12,947 bases of DNA from Limnohabitans sp. GTDB lineage: Bacteria > Pseudomonadota > Gammaproteobacteria > Burkholderiales > Burkholderiaceae_C. The notes under the pieces were generated by a model. It had not been told where the DNA came from. It saw only the letters and a program-made list of their open reading frames with translations, and did not search any database. Position numbers and translations under genes: made by a program. The stretch's first letter is position 1. Each line of letters opens with the position of its first letter. Below are positions 1-5,445 of the stretch, piece by piece. Location: assembly GCA_024641725.1 (NCBI GenBank), contig JAHECM010000274.1, forward strand, positions 1-12,947. Reading direction: 5' to 3'.

Positions 1-28
1 AACGGCGTGAGAAAATCACGCCGTTTTT
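1..28 (+). terminator. Rho-independent terminator of a gene upstream of the window
   Basis: A perfect 10-bp stem (positions 1-10 pairing with 16-25) closes a GAAAA loop, and the second arm runs into five T residues (24-28). This is the classic intrinsic terminator shape for + strand transcription. It would end whatever gene lies to the left and separate it from queA, which starts 30 bases further on. The stem could continue left of the window. Confidence 0.85.
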
Positions 29-58
29 CATTCATCAGGGCCTGTCAAGCCCACGACC

Positions 59-1120
59 ATGATCCCCTCTGCAGCCTCCCCCCGCGAATTCACACTGAGT
101 GATTTCGACTTTGCCCTCCCCCCCGAACTGATCGCCCAGCACCCTGCCGCCGAACGCAGTGGCTCGCGCTTGCTCGACGGCTCAACGCCCACGGTGGTGG
201 ACCGCATCTTTCGCGAGCTGCCCAGCTTGCTCAACCCGGGCGACTTGCTGGTGTTCAACGACACCAAGGTGGTCAAGGCGCGCATCTTTGGCGAGAAGGC
301 CTCTGGCGGCAAGCTGGAATTGCTGATCGAGCGGGTGCTGCCGGGCCAGCAAGTGGTGGCGCACATGAAGGTGAGCAAAAAGCCGCTGGTGGGCGGCAAG
401 ATGTTCATGGCGGGTGGCGCACGCCACGGCGGCTTTGACGCCGAACTGCTGGGCCGTTGGCCTGACGACAACGGCCAGCTGTTCCATCTGCAGCTGAGCG
501 ACGAGCCGCACGCCTTGATGGAACAGCACGGCCATGTGCCGCTGCCGCCCTACATCGCGCACACCGACACCGCCGAAGACGCGCAGCGTTACCAGACGGT
601 GTTTGCGCGTGCCCCCGGCGCCGTGGCCGCGCCCACGGCGGCGCTGCATTTTGACGAGGCTTTGCTCGCCCAGTTGGCCGATCGCGGCGTGCAGCGCGCC
701 AGCGTGACGCTGCATGTGGGTGCGGGCACGTTCCAACCGGTCAAGACCGAGAACATTGCCGAGCACACCATGCACCGCGAGTGGTACGAGGTGCCCGAAG
801 CCACGCAGCAGGCCATTGCCGCGTGCAAGGCGCGTGGCGGCAAGGTGGTGGCGGTGGGCACGACCACGGTGCGCACGCTGGAGTCGTGGGCGCAGTCGGG
901 GCTGGCCAGTGGTGACACGCAAATTTTCATCACCCCGGGCTTTGAATTCCAAGTGGTGGACCGTTTGGTCACCAACTTTCACCTGCCCAAGAGCACGCTG
1001 ATGATGCTGGTCAGTGCCTTTGCGGGCTACGAGCACATCATGGGCCTGTACCGCCACGCGATCGCGCAGCAGTACCGGTTTTTCAGCTATGGGGATGCGA
1101 TGCTGTTGAGCCGCGTTTGA
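59..1120 (+). CDS. queA: S-adenosylmethionine:tRNA ribosyltransferase-isomerase (QueA)
   Basis: QueA transfers and isomerises the ribosyl part of S-adenosylmethionine onto preQ1-modified tRNA, giving epoxyqueuosine at the wobble position of GUN-anticodon tRNAs. It acts in the cytoplasm, directly after Tgt in the queuosine pathway. The 353 residues match the usual family length of about 350. Family hallmarks run the whole length: LSDFDFALPPELIAQHP near the start, PGAVAAPTAALHFD at about 186-199, VTLHVGAGTFQPV at about 216-228, a VTNFHLPKSTLMMLVSAFAGYEH-type region, and the terminal YRFFSYGDAMLL. The ATG at 59 is the only start upstream of the conserved LSDFDF; no clear Shine-Dalgarno precedes it. 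The family often has APTAGLHF where this one has APTAALHF, a mild change. Its pathway partner tgt lies 4.3 kb downstream on the same strand, with accessory genes between. No preQ1 riboswitch is visible in the short 29-58 leader. Confidence 0.97.
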   Translation: MIPSAASPREFTLSDFDFALPPELIAQHPAAERSGSRLLDGSTPTVVDRIFRELPSLLNPGDLLVFNDTKVVKARIFGEKASGGKLELLIERVLPGQQVVAHMKVSKKPLVGGKMFMAGGARHGGFDAELLGRWPDDNGQLFHLQLSDEPHALMEQHGHVPLPPYIAHTDTAEDAQRYQTVFARAPGAVAAPTAALHFDEALLAQLADRGVQRASVTLHVGAGTFQPVKTENIAEHTMHREWYEVPEATQQAIAACKARGGKVVAVGTTTVRTLESWAQSGLASGDTQIFITPGFEFQVVDRLVTNFHLPKSTLMMLVSAFAGYEHIMGLYRHAIAQQYRFFSYGDAMLLSRV

Positions 1121-1362
1121 ACTGCACGACGGATGTTTCCACCGCCGAGGGTGCCCTGGCAGCGATTGAAGACGGCTTCCATTTTCTGAGTCGTTCGCCT
1201 TTTTCTTGCCGGAAGGCGGCTCAGGGCGCACACGGCCCCTTGCTGCGCGAATCGATCATTTCATTGGGTGCCTCGGGCTATGTGGCACTTTTCGAAATTG
1301 ACAATGCCAGCTCGGTCACCGTACTGGCCATCCGGCACCAACGCGAGAGCAACTACCACTGA
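1117..1362 (+). pseudogene. N-terminally truncated ParE/RelE-type toxin remnant
   Basis: The frame reads through into a C-terminal segment typical of ParE/RelE plasmid-stabilisation toxins: a helix ending AIEDGFHFLSRSPFSCRKA, then LLRESIISLGASGYVALFEI, then VTVLAIRHQRESNYH before the stop. In this family the LLREL...GASGYVALF...VLAIRHQRE stretch is the C-terminal beta sheet. A complete protein has about 95-105 residues, with roughly 30 more residues of N-terminal strand and helix than are present here. The open frame can only start at a TTG (1117) overlapping the queA stop codon, with no ribosome-binding site, so the N-terminal part is gone. No antitoxin gene is adjacent. I read it as the decayed right half of a toxin gene left by a deletion or insertion at the 3' end of queA. 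A translated short protein coupled to queA is possible but unlikely to be toxic. Confidence 0.7.
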
Positions 1363-1369
1363 CCCGCAT

Positions 1370-1684
1370 TCAAGCGCTCAATTGCAAAAACACCCGCCCC
1401 CCCTCGATCTTGACCGGCCAGGTCTTGGCGGGCTCGGTTGCTGGGCCACAGGCCACCGAACCGTCGCGCAAGCTGAATTGCGCTTGATGGAAGGGGCATT
1501 CCACACGATCGCCCTCCACAAAACCGTCGCACAGCTTGGCGTTGCCGTGGCTGCACAGGTTGTTGATGGCAAACACTTCGCCTTCGACGCTGAACAAGGC
1601 AATGTCTTGCCCCTCGGGGGCCACGGCAATGCCAGCGCCTTCAAACAAATCGGCCTCGGCGGCCACGTCAATCCAGTTGCTCAT
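1370..1684 (-). CDS. Rieske [2Fe-2S] ferredoxin of a ring-hydroxylating oxygenase
   Basis: This small electron carrier of 104 residues would pass electrons from a flavin reductase to the Rieske centre of the oxygenase encoded just upstream. The Rieske ligands are visible as Cys44-x-His46 (CSHGNA) and Cys63-x2-His66 (CPFH), 16 residues apart, in the order and spacing of dioxygenase ferredoxins such as NagAb, BphF and AndAb. It is the third and last gene of the operon, starting 13 bases after the small-subunit stop, with no strong Shine-Dalgarno; translational coupling is likely. The stop is 7 bases from the end of the convergent toxin remnant. No ferredoxin reductase follows, so reducing power must come from a gene elsewhere. 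A nitrite-reductase small-subunit-like Rieske protein is the alternative, but the operon context favours an oxygenase ferredoxin. Confidence 0.92.
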   Translation of the reverse strand: MSNWIDVAAEADLFEGAGIAVAPEGQDIALFSVEGEVFAINNLCSHGNAKLCDGFVEGDRVECPFHQAQFSLRDGSVACGPATEPAKTWPVKIEGGRVFLQLSA

Positions 1685-1697
1685 AGGGGGCTCGTGT

Positions 1698-2195
1698 TCA
1701 GATGGGGTAGATGATGGCGTTGGGGATCATTTCGCTGTCGTACACGCACAGGCGCTCGGCAAACTTCAGGCCCTCGGGCGTGGGCACGATGGTGTCGATG
1801 TAGCGGCCCACATTGAACACGGTACTGGCTTTGTCCAGCTTGGTGCGAAACACCGCGTAGTTGGCCTCGCTGTGGATGCACCCGGCTTCGACCTTGCGCA
1901 CCACGGGCGCACCCACCACATGGCGCTGGTAATAGGGGTCGTGGTAGAGCGTCTCTTGGATGCCGTAGACCCGGTCTTTCAGCATGCCTTTGCTGGTGAA
2001 TGACAGCGTGCACAGCGGAAAACCACGCTCGTGGTTTTCTCGTGGGATGAGTTTGTAGACGCATTGCTCGGTGAAAAATTCAGGCCACAAATCCCACTGA
2101 CCACTGTCCACCGCCTGGGCGTAATCGGCGTACAGGCGGCCCAGGGCCATGTGGGTTTCAAAGTTTTCCATATTCAGCTTGATCATGTGGTTCAT
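1698..2195 (-). CDS. nagH: Ring-hydroxylating oxygenase, small (beta) subunit, NagH-like
   Basis: This is the beta subunit of the Rieske oxygenase: 165 residues of the SnoaL/cystatin-like alpha+beta fold that packs against the large subunit in the alpha3beta3 enzyme and carries no metal. Visible family features are the N-terminal helix LGRLYADYAQAVDSGQWDLWPEFFTE, the RVYGIQETLYHDPYYQRHVVG segment around the middle, and the C-terminal YVFxxRLCVYDSEMIPN-type end (here FAERLCVYDSEMIPNAIIYPI). It starts 5 bases after the large-subunit stop. A GGAGG lies 10 bases before the first ATG (2206-2210 on the complement), which supports Met1 over the second ATG nine bases later. The tight spacing indicates one mRNA with the large subunit. 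The salicylate 5-hydroxylase assignment follows the large subunit and regulator; anthranilate or a related aromatic acid oxygenase is the alternative. Confidence 0.88.
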   Translation of the reverse strand: MNHMIKLNMENFETHMALGRLYADYAQAVDSGQWDLWPEFFTEQCVYKLIPRENHERGFPLCTLSFTSKGMLKDRVYGIQETLYHDPYYQRHVVGAPVVRKVEAGCIHSEANYAVFRTKLDKASTVFNVGRYIDTIVPTPEGLKFAERLCVYDSEMIPNAIIYPI

Positions 2196-2200
2196 CTGGT

Positions 2201-3466
2201 TCAGGCCTCCATCACTTTGCGCCAGTATTCGTACATGCCCCGAATGAGCGTTTCGGTCACCATGTGGTCGGTGTCGCCCACCTCACGCCCCCCCAGCTCC
2301 ACCAGCATGCTGTGCTCGGGCTTGGTCTCAAAGGCTTGTTGCGAGAACTCGATCACCTCGCCGTCGTCCGCGCTCACAAAGCCCGCTGGGCCAAACAGGT
2401 TGGACTGGCGCAAGCGGCGCTCGGTCATCTCGGGCGTGTCGTCTGCAAAGCCAAAGTGCGTCCACACAAAGTCAAACGCACCGTGCCCGTCGGGCTGGAT
2501 GTGGCGGGTGGACACGCTGTTGACCTGCTGCTGAAAAATCACGCTGGGGAACAGCGTCATCATCACCGCCGTGGGCATGGTCTCGTCCAGTTGCCACCAA
2601 GGCTCGGGCACGATGTCCAGAAAACTCGGGTCGTTGAGCTGCATGCTTTCTTTGAAGCTGCTGACTTGCGTGACCTGCGACGCTGCACCCGTGGCCTGGC
2701 CCGCGCTGCCCCGGGTCGAGACCATGGCCGCGTGGCGGTGGTGCGCGTCCATGCGCAGCTCGCTTTTGTTGTCGGCGCGCCAAAGGCCAAAGGTCACAAA
2801 CCAGGTGTGCAGCAAACCGGGGTGGTAGGGGTCTTTGATGTTCTCTTGCATCAGCTTCCAGTTGCCCGGAATGCGCTGGCGGTTGTAGCCCAGCACCACC
2901 AGCTGGCGACCGTTGAACAGGCGGTCAAAGTAACGCAAGATGGCCGGACCCATGTAGTCTTCGAGCGACTCGACGCCGTGGTCAAACGAGGCAAACACCA
3001 CCCCGCCCCGTGTGGCCACTTTGAGCGCCGTGAGGCCGTGGTCTTTGAGGTTGAAGTCGGCGGGCATGCCGCCGTTGACCTTGCCGTCTTGACGCACACC
3101 GCGCCTGAAGGGCACGCCTTGCAAGTCGCCCTTGAGCGTGTAGCTCCACTGGTGGTAGGGGCAGACAAACTCTTTTTTGTGGCCATGGCGCTCGCGGCAA
3201 AACTGCATGCCCCGGTGGGCGCAGACGTTTTCCACCACATGGATCTGGCCGTCGTCGGCGCGGGTCATGATGACCGAGCGCTCGCCCACCACGGTGCGCT
3301 TGAAGTCGCCCGGACTCGGTACCTCGGCTTCCAGGCCCACATAGCTCCAGTGGCCTTTGTAAAAGAAGCGCTCCAACTCTTTTTTGTGGCGCGCTTCGTC
3401 GGTGTAAACGGCAAACGGAATGCGGCTGGTGCCGTCCGTTTCCCAGTGGATGGGGTGTTCCGTCAT
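2201..3466 (-). CDS. nagG: Rieske ring-hydroxylating oxygenase, large (alpha) subunit, NagG-like salicylate 5-hydroxylase
   Basis: This is the catalytic subunit of a three-component Rieske non-heme iron oxygenase, 421 residues. The Rieske [2Fe-2S] ligands are Cys82-x-His84 and Cys102-x2-His105 (CAHRG...CPYHQW). The mononuclear iron site is in ENIKDPYHPGLLH, giving His215 and His220 with the inter-subunit bridging Asp212. The third ligand is one of the aspartates in the SADDGE segment (about 367/368). The segments GDFKRTVVGERSVIM, GVPFRRGVRQDGKVNGG and HTWFVTFGLWRADNKSE are, from memory, very close to NagG of the naphthalene-gentisate pathway, which hydroxylates salicylate to gentisate; AndAc-type anthranilate dioxygenases are related. 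The start is set at the ATG at 3466, just before MTEHPIHW, because GAGGAGA sits 8 bases upstream; an in-frame extension to 3556 has no family similarity. The gene is divergent from a NahR-like regulator. Substrate is inferred. Confidence 0.9.
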   Translation of the reverse strand: MTEHPIHWETDGTSRIPFAVYTDEARHKKELERFFYKGHWSYVGLEAEVPSPGDFKRTVVGERSVIMTRADDGQIHVVENVCAHRGMQFCRERHGHKKEFVCPYHQWSYTLKGDLQGVPFRRGVRQDGKVNGGMPADFNLKDHGLTALKVATRGGVVFASFDHGVESLEDYMGPAILRYFDRLFNGRQLVVLGYNRQRIPGNWKLMQENIKDPYHPGLLHTWFVTFGLWRADNKSELRMDAHHRHAAMVSTRGSAGQATGAASQVTQVSSFKESMQLNDPSFLDIVPEPWWQLDETMPTAVMMTLFPSVIFQQQVNSVSTRHIQPDGHGAFDFVWTHFGFADDTPEMTERRLRQSNLFGPAGFVSADDGEVIEFSQQAFETKPEHSMLVELGGREVGDTDHMVTETLIRGMYEYWRKVMEA

Positions 3467-3474
3467 GCGGGGTG

Positions 3475-3481
3475 TCTCCTC
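3475..3481 (-). promoter_or_regulatory. Shine-Dalgarno site of the oxygenase large-subunit gene
   Basis: On the - strand the sequence reads GAGGAGA, followed by 8 bases and the ATG at 3466. This is the strongest ribosome-binding site in the window, and it decides the start over the longer in-frame extension to 3556. Confidence 0.8.
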
Positions 3482-3549
3482 AAATGCTTTTTTTGTGCAA
3501 GCGCCGCCCTCGCCGCGAGGAATTTGCAAACTGCAGCTGCGCAGTGAAG

Positions 3550-3567
3550 GCCCCATCGCGACGGGGC
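3550..3567. promoter_or_regulatory. 18-bp near-perfect palindrome in the oxygenase leader
   Basis: GCCCC (3550-3554) and GGGGC (3563-3567) flank a TCGCGA core (3556-3561), with one mismatched pair at 3555/3562. It lies 83-101 bases before the oxygenase large-subunit start, so it is either a protein-binding site or a hairpin in the 5' leader of that mRNA. There is no T-run, so it is not an intrinsic terminator. It could also be a copy of a dispersed GC-rich repeat, which only a genome search can tell. Confidence 0.4.
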
Positions 3568-3589
3568 ATCGCTCCTGCTCAGGCGTTCA

Positions 3590-3607
3590 TCATGCGCAAA
3601 GCCATGA
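3590..3607. promoter_or_regulatory. Candidate LysR-type operator (TCATG-N8-CATGA)
   Basis: This is a dyad of TCATG and CATGA arms separated by 8 bases, in the position expected for a LysR-type regulator site between divergent genes. On the - strand the flanking sequence ATTTCATGGCTTTG partly resembles the half ATTCACGCT of the published NahR recognition sequence, but the TGAT half is not at the right spacing. Assignment as the operator of the adjacent NahR-like regulator is inferred from position and partial symmetry. Confidence 0.35.
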
Positions 3608-3662
3608 AATCCGTAAATCGAAATTCAAAGATAATCATCATTCAAAAATCAAATATAACCCC

Positions 3663-4601
3663 ATGGAAATCGCCCGCCTTGACCTGAACCTGCTGCGGGT
3701 GTTTCACCACCTCCTGCGCGAAAAGCGCGTCTCGGCTGTGGCCACCGTGCTGGGCATGAGCCAGCCCGCCGTCAGCAGCGCACTGGGCCGCTTGCGCCTG
3801 AACTTGGGCGACGCGCTGTTTTTGCGCACCCAAGCCGGCATGGTGCCCACGCCTTATGCCCTGCAACTGGCCGAGCCGGTGGCGCAGGCGCTGGACCTGC
3901 TACAGCAAGCGCTCAATGTGCGTGCCAGCTTTGACCCCGCCCACAGCACCCGCCGCTTCACCTTGGCCATGACGGACGTGGGGGAGATGTATTTTTTGCC
4001 CGTGCTGGTCGATGCCCTGGCCCAACAAGCCCCCGGCGTCACCCTCAACGTGGTAGCGGTCACCAGCGCCAGCCTCAAAGAAGACATGGCCAGTGGCCGC
4101 GTTGATTTGGCGCTGGGCCTGCTGCCGCAGTTGCAGGCCGGGTTCTTTCAACAAGCCTTGTTTCACCAGTCCTATGTGTGCTTGATGCGCCAAGGCCACC
4201 CCTTGGCGGCGGCAGGTGCGCTGACGCTGGCGGCTTTTGCCCAAGCGCAGCATGTGCGCGTGACCGCTGCGGGCACAGGCCATGGCCGGGTAGACGCTGC
4301 GCTGGAAAGCCAGGGCCTGCAAAGAAACATCCGCCTCACGGTGCCGCACTTCGTGGCCTTGGGCGATGTGCTTGGCCATGCCGACCTGATCGCCACCGTG
4401 CCCGAGCGCTTTGCCCAGCGCGTTCTTCAGCCTTTTGGCCTGACCACCCGCCCCCTGCCCCAGCCCCTGACCGTGGAGGGCAGCGCCATCCACCAGTTTT
4501 GGCATGGCCGACTGCACCAAGACCCCGGCCACCAGTGGCTGCGGGCGCAGGTGTCGCAGTGCTTCAGCGATCTGCCCGCGCAAGCCGCGCTGGGTGATTG
4601 A
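3663..4601 (+). CDS. LysR-type transcriptional regulator, NahR/NagR-like
   Basis: This is a 312-residue LysR-family activator, likely controlling the divergent oxygenase operon in response to an aromatic acid. The winged helix-turn-helix covers about residues 5-64, with the recognition helix at SQPAVSSALGRLR (33-45) and the wing at FLRTQAGMVPTPYA. The effector domain carries segments that I recognise from NahR/NagR of naphthalene and salicylate degradation: FTLAMTDVGEMYFLP (about 99-113), LGLLPQLQAGFFQ (about 151-163), VRVTAAGTGHGRVD (about 198-211) and RLTVPHFVALGDVL (about 224-237). NahR-type proteins bind salicylate and activate from a site upstream of the target promoter, often while repressing themselves. 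The start at 3663 is chosen because it aligns with the family N-terminus (MEIARLDLNLL); no Shine-Dalgarno is visible, and the frame is open upstream only by chance. Symbol withheld because orthology to nahR or nagR is not proven. Confidence 0.93.
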   Translation: MEIARLDLNLLRVFHHLLREKRVSAVATVLGMSQPAVSSALGRLRLNLGDALFLRTQAGMVPTPYALQLAEPVAQALDLLQQALNVRASFDPAHSTRRFTLAMTDVGEMYFLPVLVDALAQQAPGVTLNVVAVTSASLKEDMASGRVDLALGLLPQLQAGFFQQALFHQSYVCLMRQGHPLAAAGALTLAAFAQAQHVRVTAAGTGHGRVDAALESQGLQRNIRLTVPHFVALGDVLGHADLIATVPERFAQRVLQPFGLTTRPLPQPLTVEGSAIHQFWHGRLHQDPGHQWLRAQVSQCFSDLPAQAALGD

Positions 4602-4602
4602 T

Positions 4603-4627
4603 GCGGCGTGGGTTCAGCGCCGCTGAA
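4603..4627. other. Dyad symmetry between convergent genes, possible weak bidirectional terminator
   Basis: GCGGCG (4603-4608) can pair with CGCCGC (4618-4623). A competing palindrome, TTCAGCG-C-CGCTGAA, occupies 4613-4627. The element spans the 12-base gap between the convergent regulator and methyltransferase genes and the methyltransferase stop. Neither strand has a following T-run, so termination by this hairpin alone is doubtful. Confidence 0.25.
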
Positions 4628-5351
4628 ACGGCAACTGGTACAGCCAGACCGGGCGGCCGTCTTCGCCATACACCACCGCTTGGGGCTGCAACTCACGCGC
4701 CTCGAACTCCAAGCTGACCAGCCAAGCTCCGGGGCGCAGCTGCGACTGGGCTTTGGCCACCGCGCGCGGCATGCTTTCTGGGCGCTGGAACAGATAGACC
4801 ATGTCAAACCGGCCCCAATCGGCCAGCCAAATGTCGCCCTGGCGCACCCGCGCATACGGGCAACGCAAGGCGCTGAGCACCCGCAGCAGCCAGCTCATCT
4901 CGATGCCGTGCAACTGCGCCTGCGCGAATGCCCCACGCAAAGCGATCAAACCATCCCCCAAGCCACTGCCCGCGTCCACAATGTGCGCGCCTGCGGGCAA
5001 CTGGATGTGGCGCGACACATCGCGCAGGGCTTTGCGCGGGGTTGGAAACAAAGGCGCGTCGCGCCAAGCGCTGCGCGGATAAATCACCAAGACCAGCGCC
5101 AGCAAACCCAGCCAAGCCCAAGGCGACACACTCAGGCTGGCCGACGAAGCCATCACCGACAACGGAAAACCCAGCGCCACCAAAGCCCGGCGCATGGTGG
5201 TGCTGGCCCACACCGTGAGCACACCGCCCCACAGCGTGGCCACAAGCAAAGCCACACCCTCGGGTGCGCCCGCCCACAACAAGGCTTTGAAGCAAAGCCA
5301 AGAAGTGCTCCAGGCCAGCAAGGCGGGGATGGGCCAAGTCATCGGTTTCAT
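4614..5351 (-). CDS. Membrane-anchored class I SAM-dependent methyltransferase, FAM173/ATPSCKMT-like
   Basis: The first ~95 of 245 residues are hydrophobic, with three to four membrane segments (about 8-26, 32-49, 55-70 and 77-92). A Rossmann methyltransferase domain follows. SAM-binding motif I is VDAGSGLGDG (125-134), the acidic end of strand 2 is Glu151 in GIEMS, QGDIW (171-175) supplies a further acidic residue, and FDMVYLFQRPESMP (182-195) is the post-strand-4 loop. The layout of membrane part, PTP before motif I (103-105), a G-x-E strand 2, a short acidic-W segment and a (V/L)(V/S)xxF strand resembles the FAM173/ATPSCKMT group of protein lysine methyltransferases; that assignment is from pattern, not a search. 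Substrate unknown. The ATG at 5351 is preferred because it precedes the first membrane helix; the longer frame to 5555 overlaps tgt. Met4 is an alternative. No strong ribosome-binding site. Divergent from tgt, convergent with the LysR gene. Confidence 0.8.
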   Translation of the reverse strand: MKPMTWPIPALLAWSTSWLCFKALLWAGAPEGVALLVATLWGGVLTVWASTTMRRALVALGFPLSVMASSASLSVSPWAWLGLLALVLVIYPRSAWRDAPLFPTPRKALRDVSRHIQLPAGAHIVDAGSGLGDGLIALRGAFAQAQLHGIEMSWLLRVLSALRCPYARVRQGDIWLADWGRFDMVYLFQRPESMPRAVAKAQSQLRPGAWLVSLEFEARELQPQAVVYGEDGRPVWLYQLPFQRR

Positions 5352-5405
5352 GGTGAGCGATCTTAGAGCAGACGCCCCTCCCCCACTGAGTTGCACCCCT
5401 CGGTG

Positions 5406-5445
5406 TTGCACTCTGACTTGGGGGGCGGTCTCTACAATCTCCCCC
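5406..5445 (+). promoter_or_regulatory. Putative tgt promoter, implying a leaderless or very short leader mRNA
   Basis: TACAAT (5433-5438) is a good sigma70 -10 hexamer. Seven bases (5439-5445) separate it from the tgt ATG, so transcription would start at or within a base or two of the start codon. The best -35-like hexamer, TTGCAC (5406-5411), is 21 bases upstream, which is too far for an ideal promoter; hexamers at 16-18 bases are poor. No Shine-Dalgarno lies before the ATG, consistent with leaderless initiation. Confidence 0.45.

Larger units (their letters stand above)
3467..3662. promoter_or_regulatory. Divergent control region between the oxygenase operon and its LysR-type regulator
   Basis: These 196 bases hold no gene. 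They must carry both divergent promoters and the regulator's operator. The half next to the regulator (3608-3660) is strikingly AT-rich against a GC-rich background, with ATTCAAA repeated at 3623-3629 and 3640-3646 (17 bases apart) and a possible -10 (TAATCA, 3632-3637) for the + strand. The half next to the oxygenase holds a near-palindrome at 3550-3567 and the dyad at 3590-3607. No convincing sigma70 -35/-10 pair was found on either strand, which fits an activator-dependent promoter. Confidence 0.7.

Noticed and set aside
29..58. preQ1 riboswitch ahead of queA
   Set aside because: Only 30 bases remain after the upstream terminator and no pseudoknot-like elements are visible.
182..1231. Long - strand open frame (349 codons) across queA
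   Set aside because: It is the antisense of queA in GC-rich DNA; the translation is rich in His, Arg and Gln with no family character.
2264..3547. 427-codon + strand open frame opposite the oxygenase large subunit
   Set aside because: The opposite strand encodes an oxygenase with all metal ligands; this frame is a codon-bias shadow.
3420..3662. In-frame upstream extension of the LysR-type gene
   Set aside because: The family N-terminus starts at the ATG at 3663; the extension crosses the divergent promoter region and has no similarity or ribosome-binding site.
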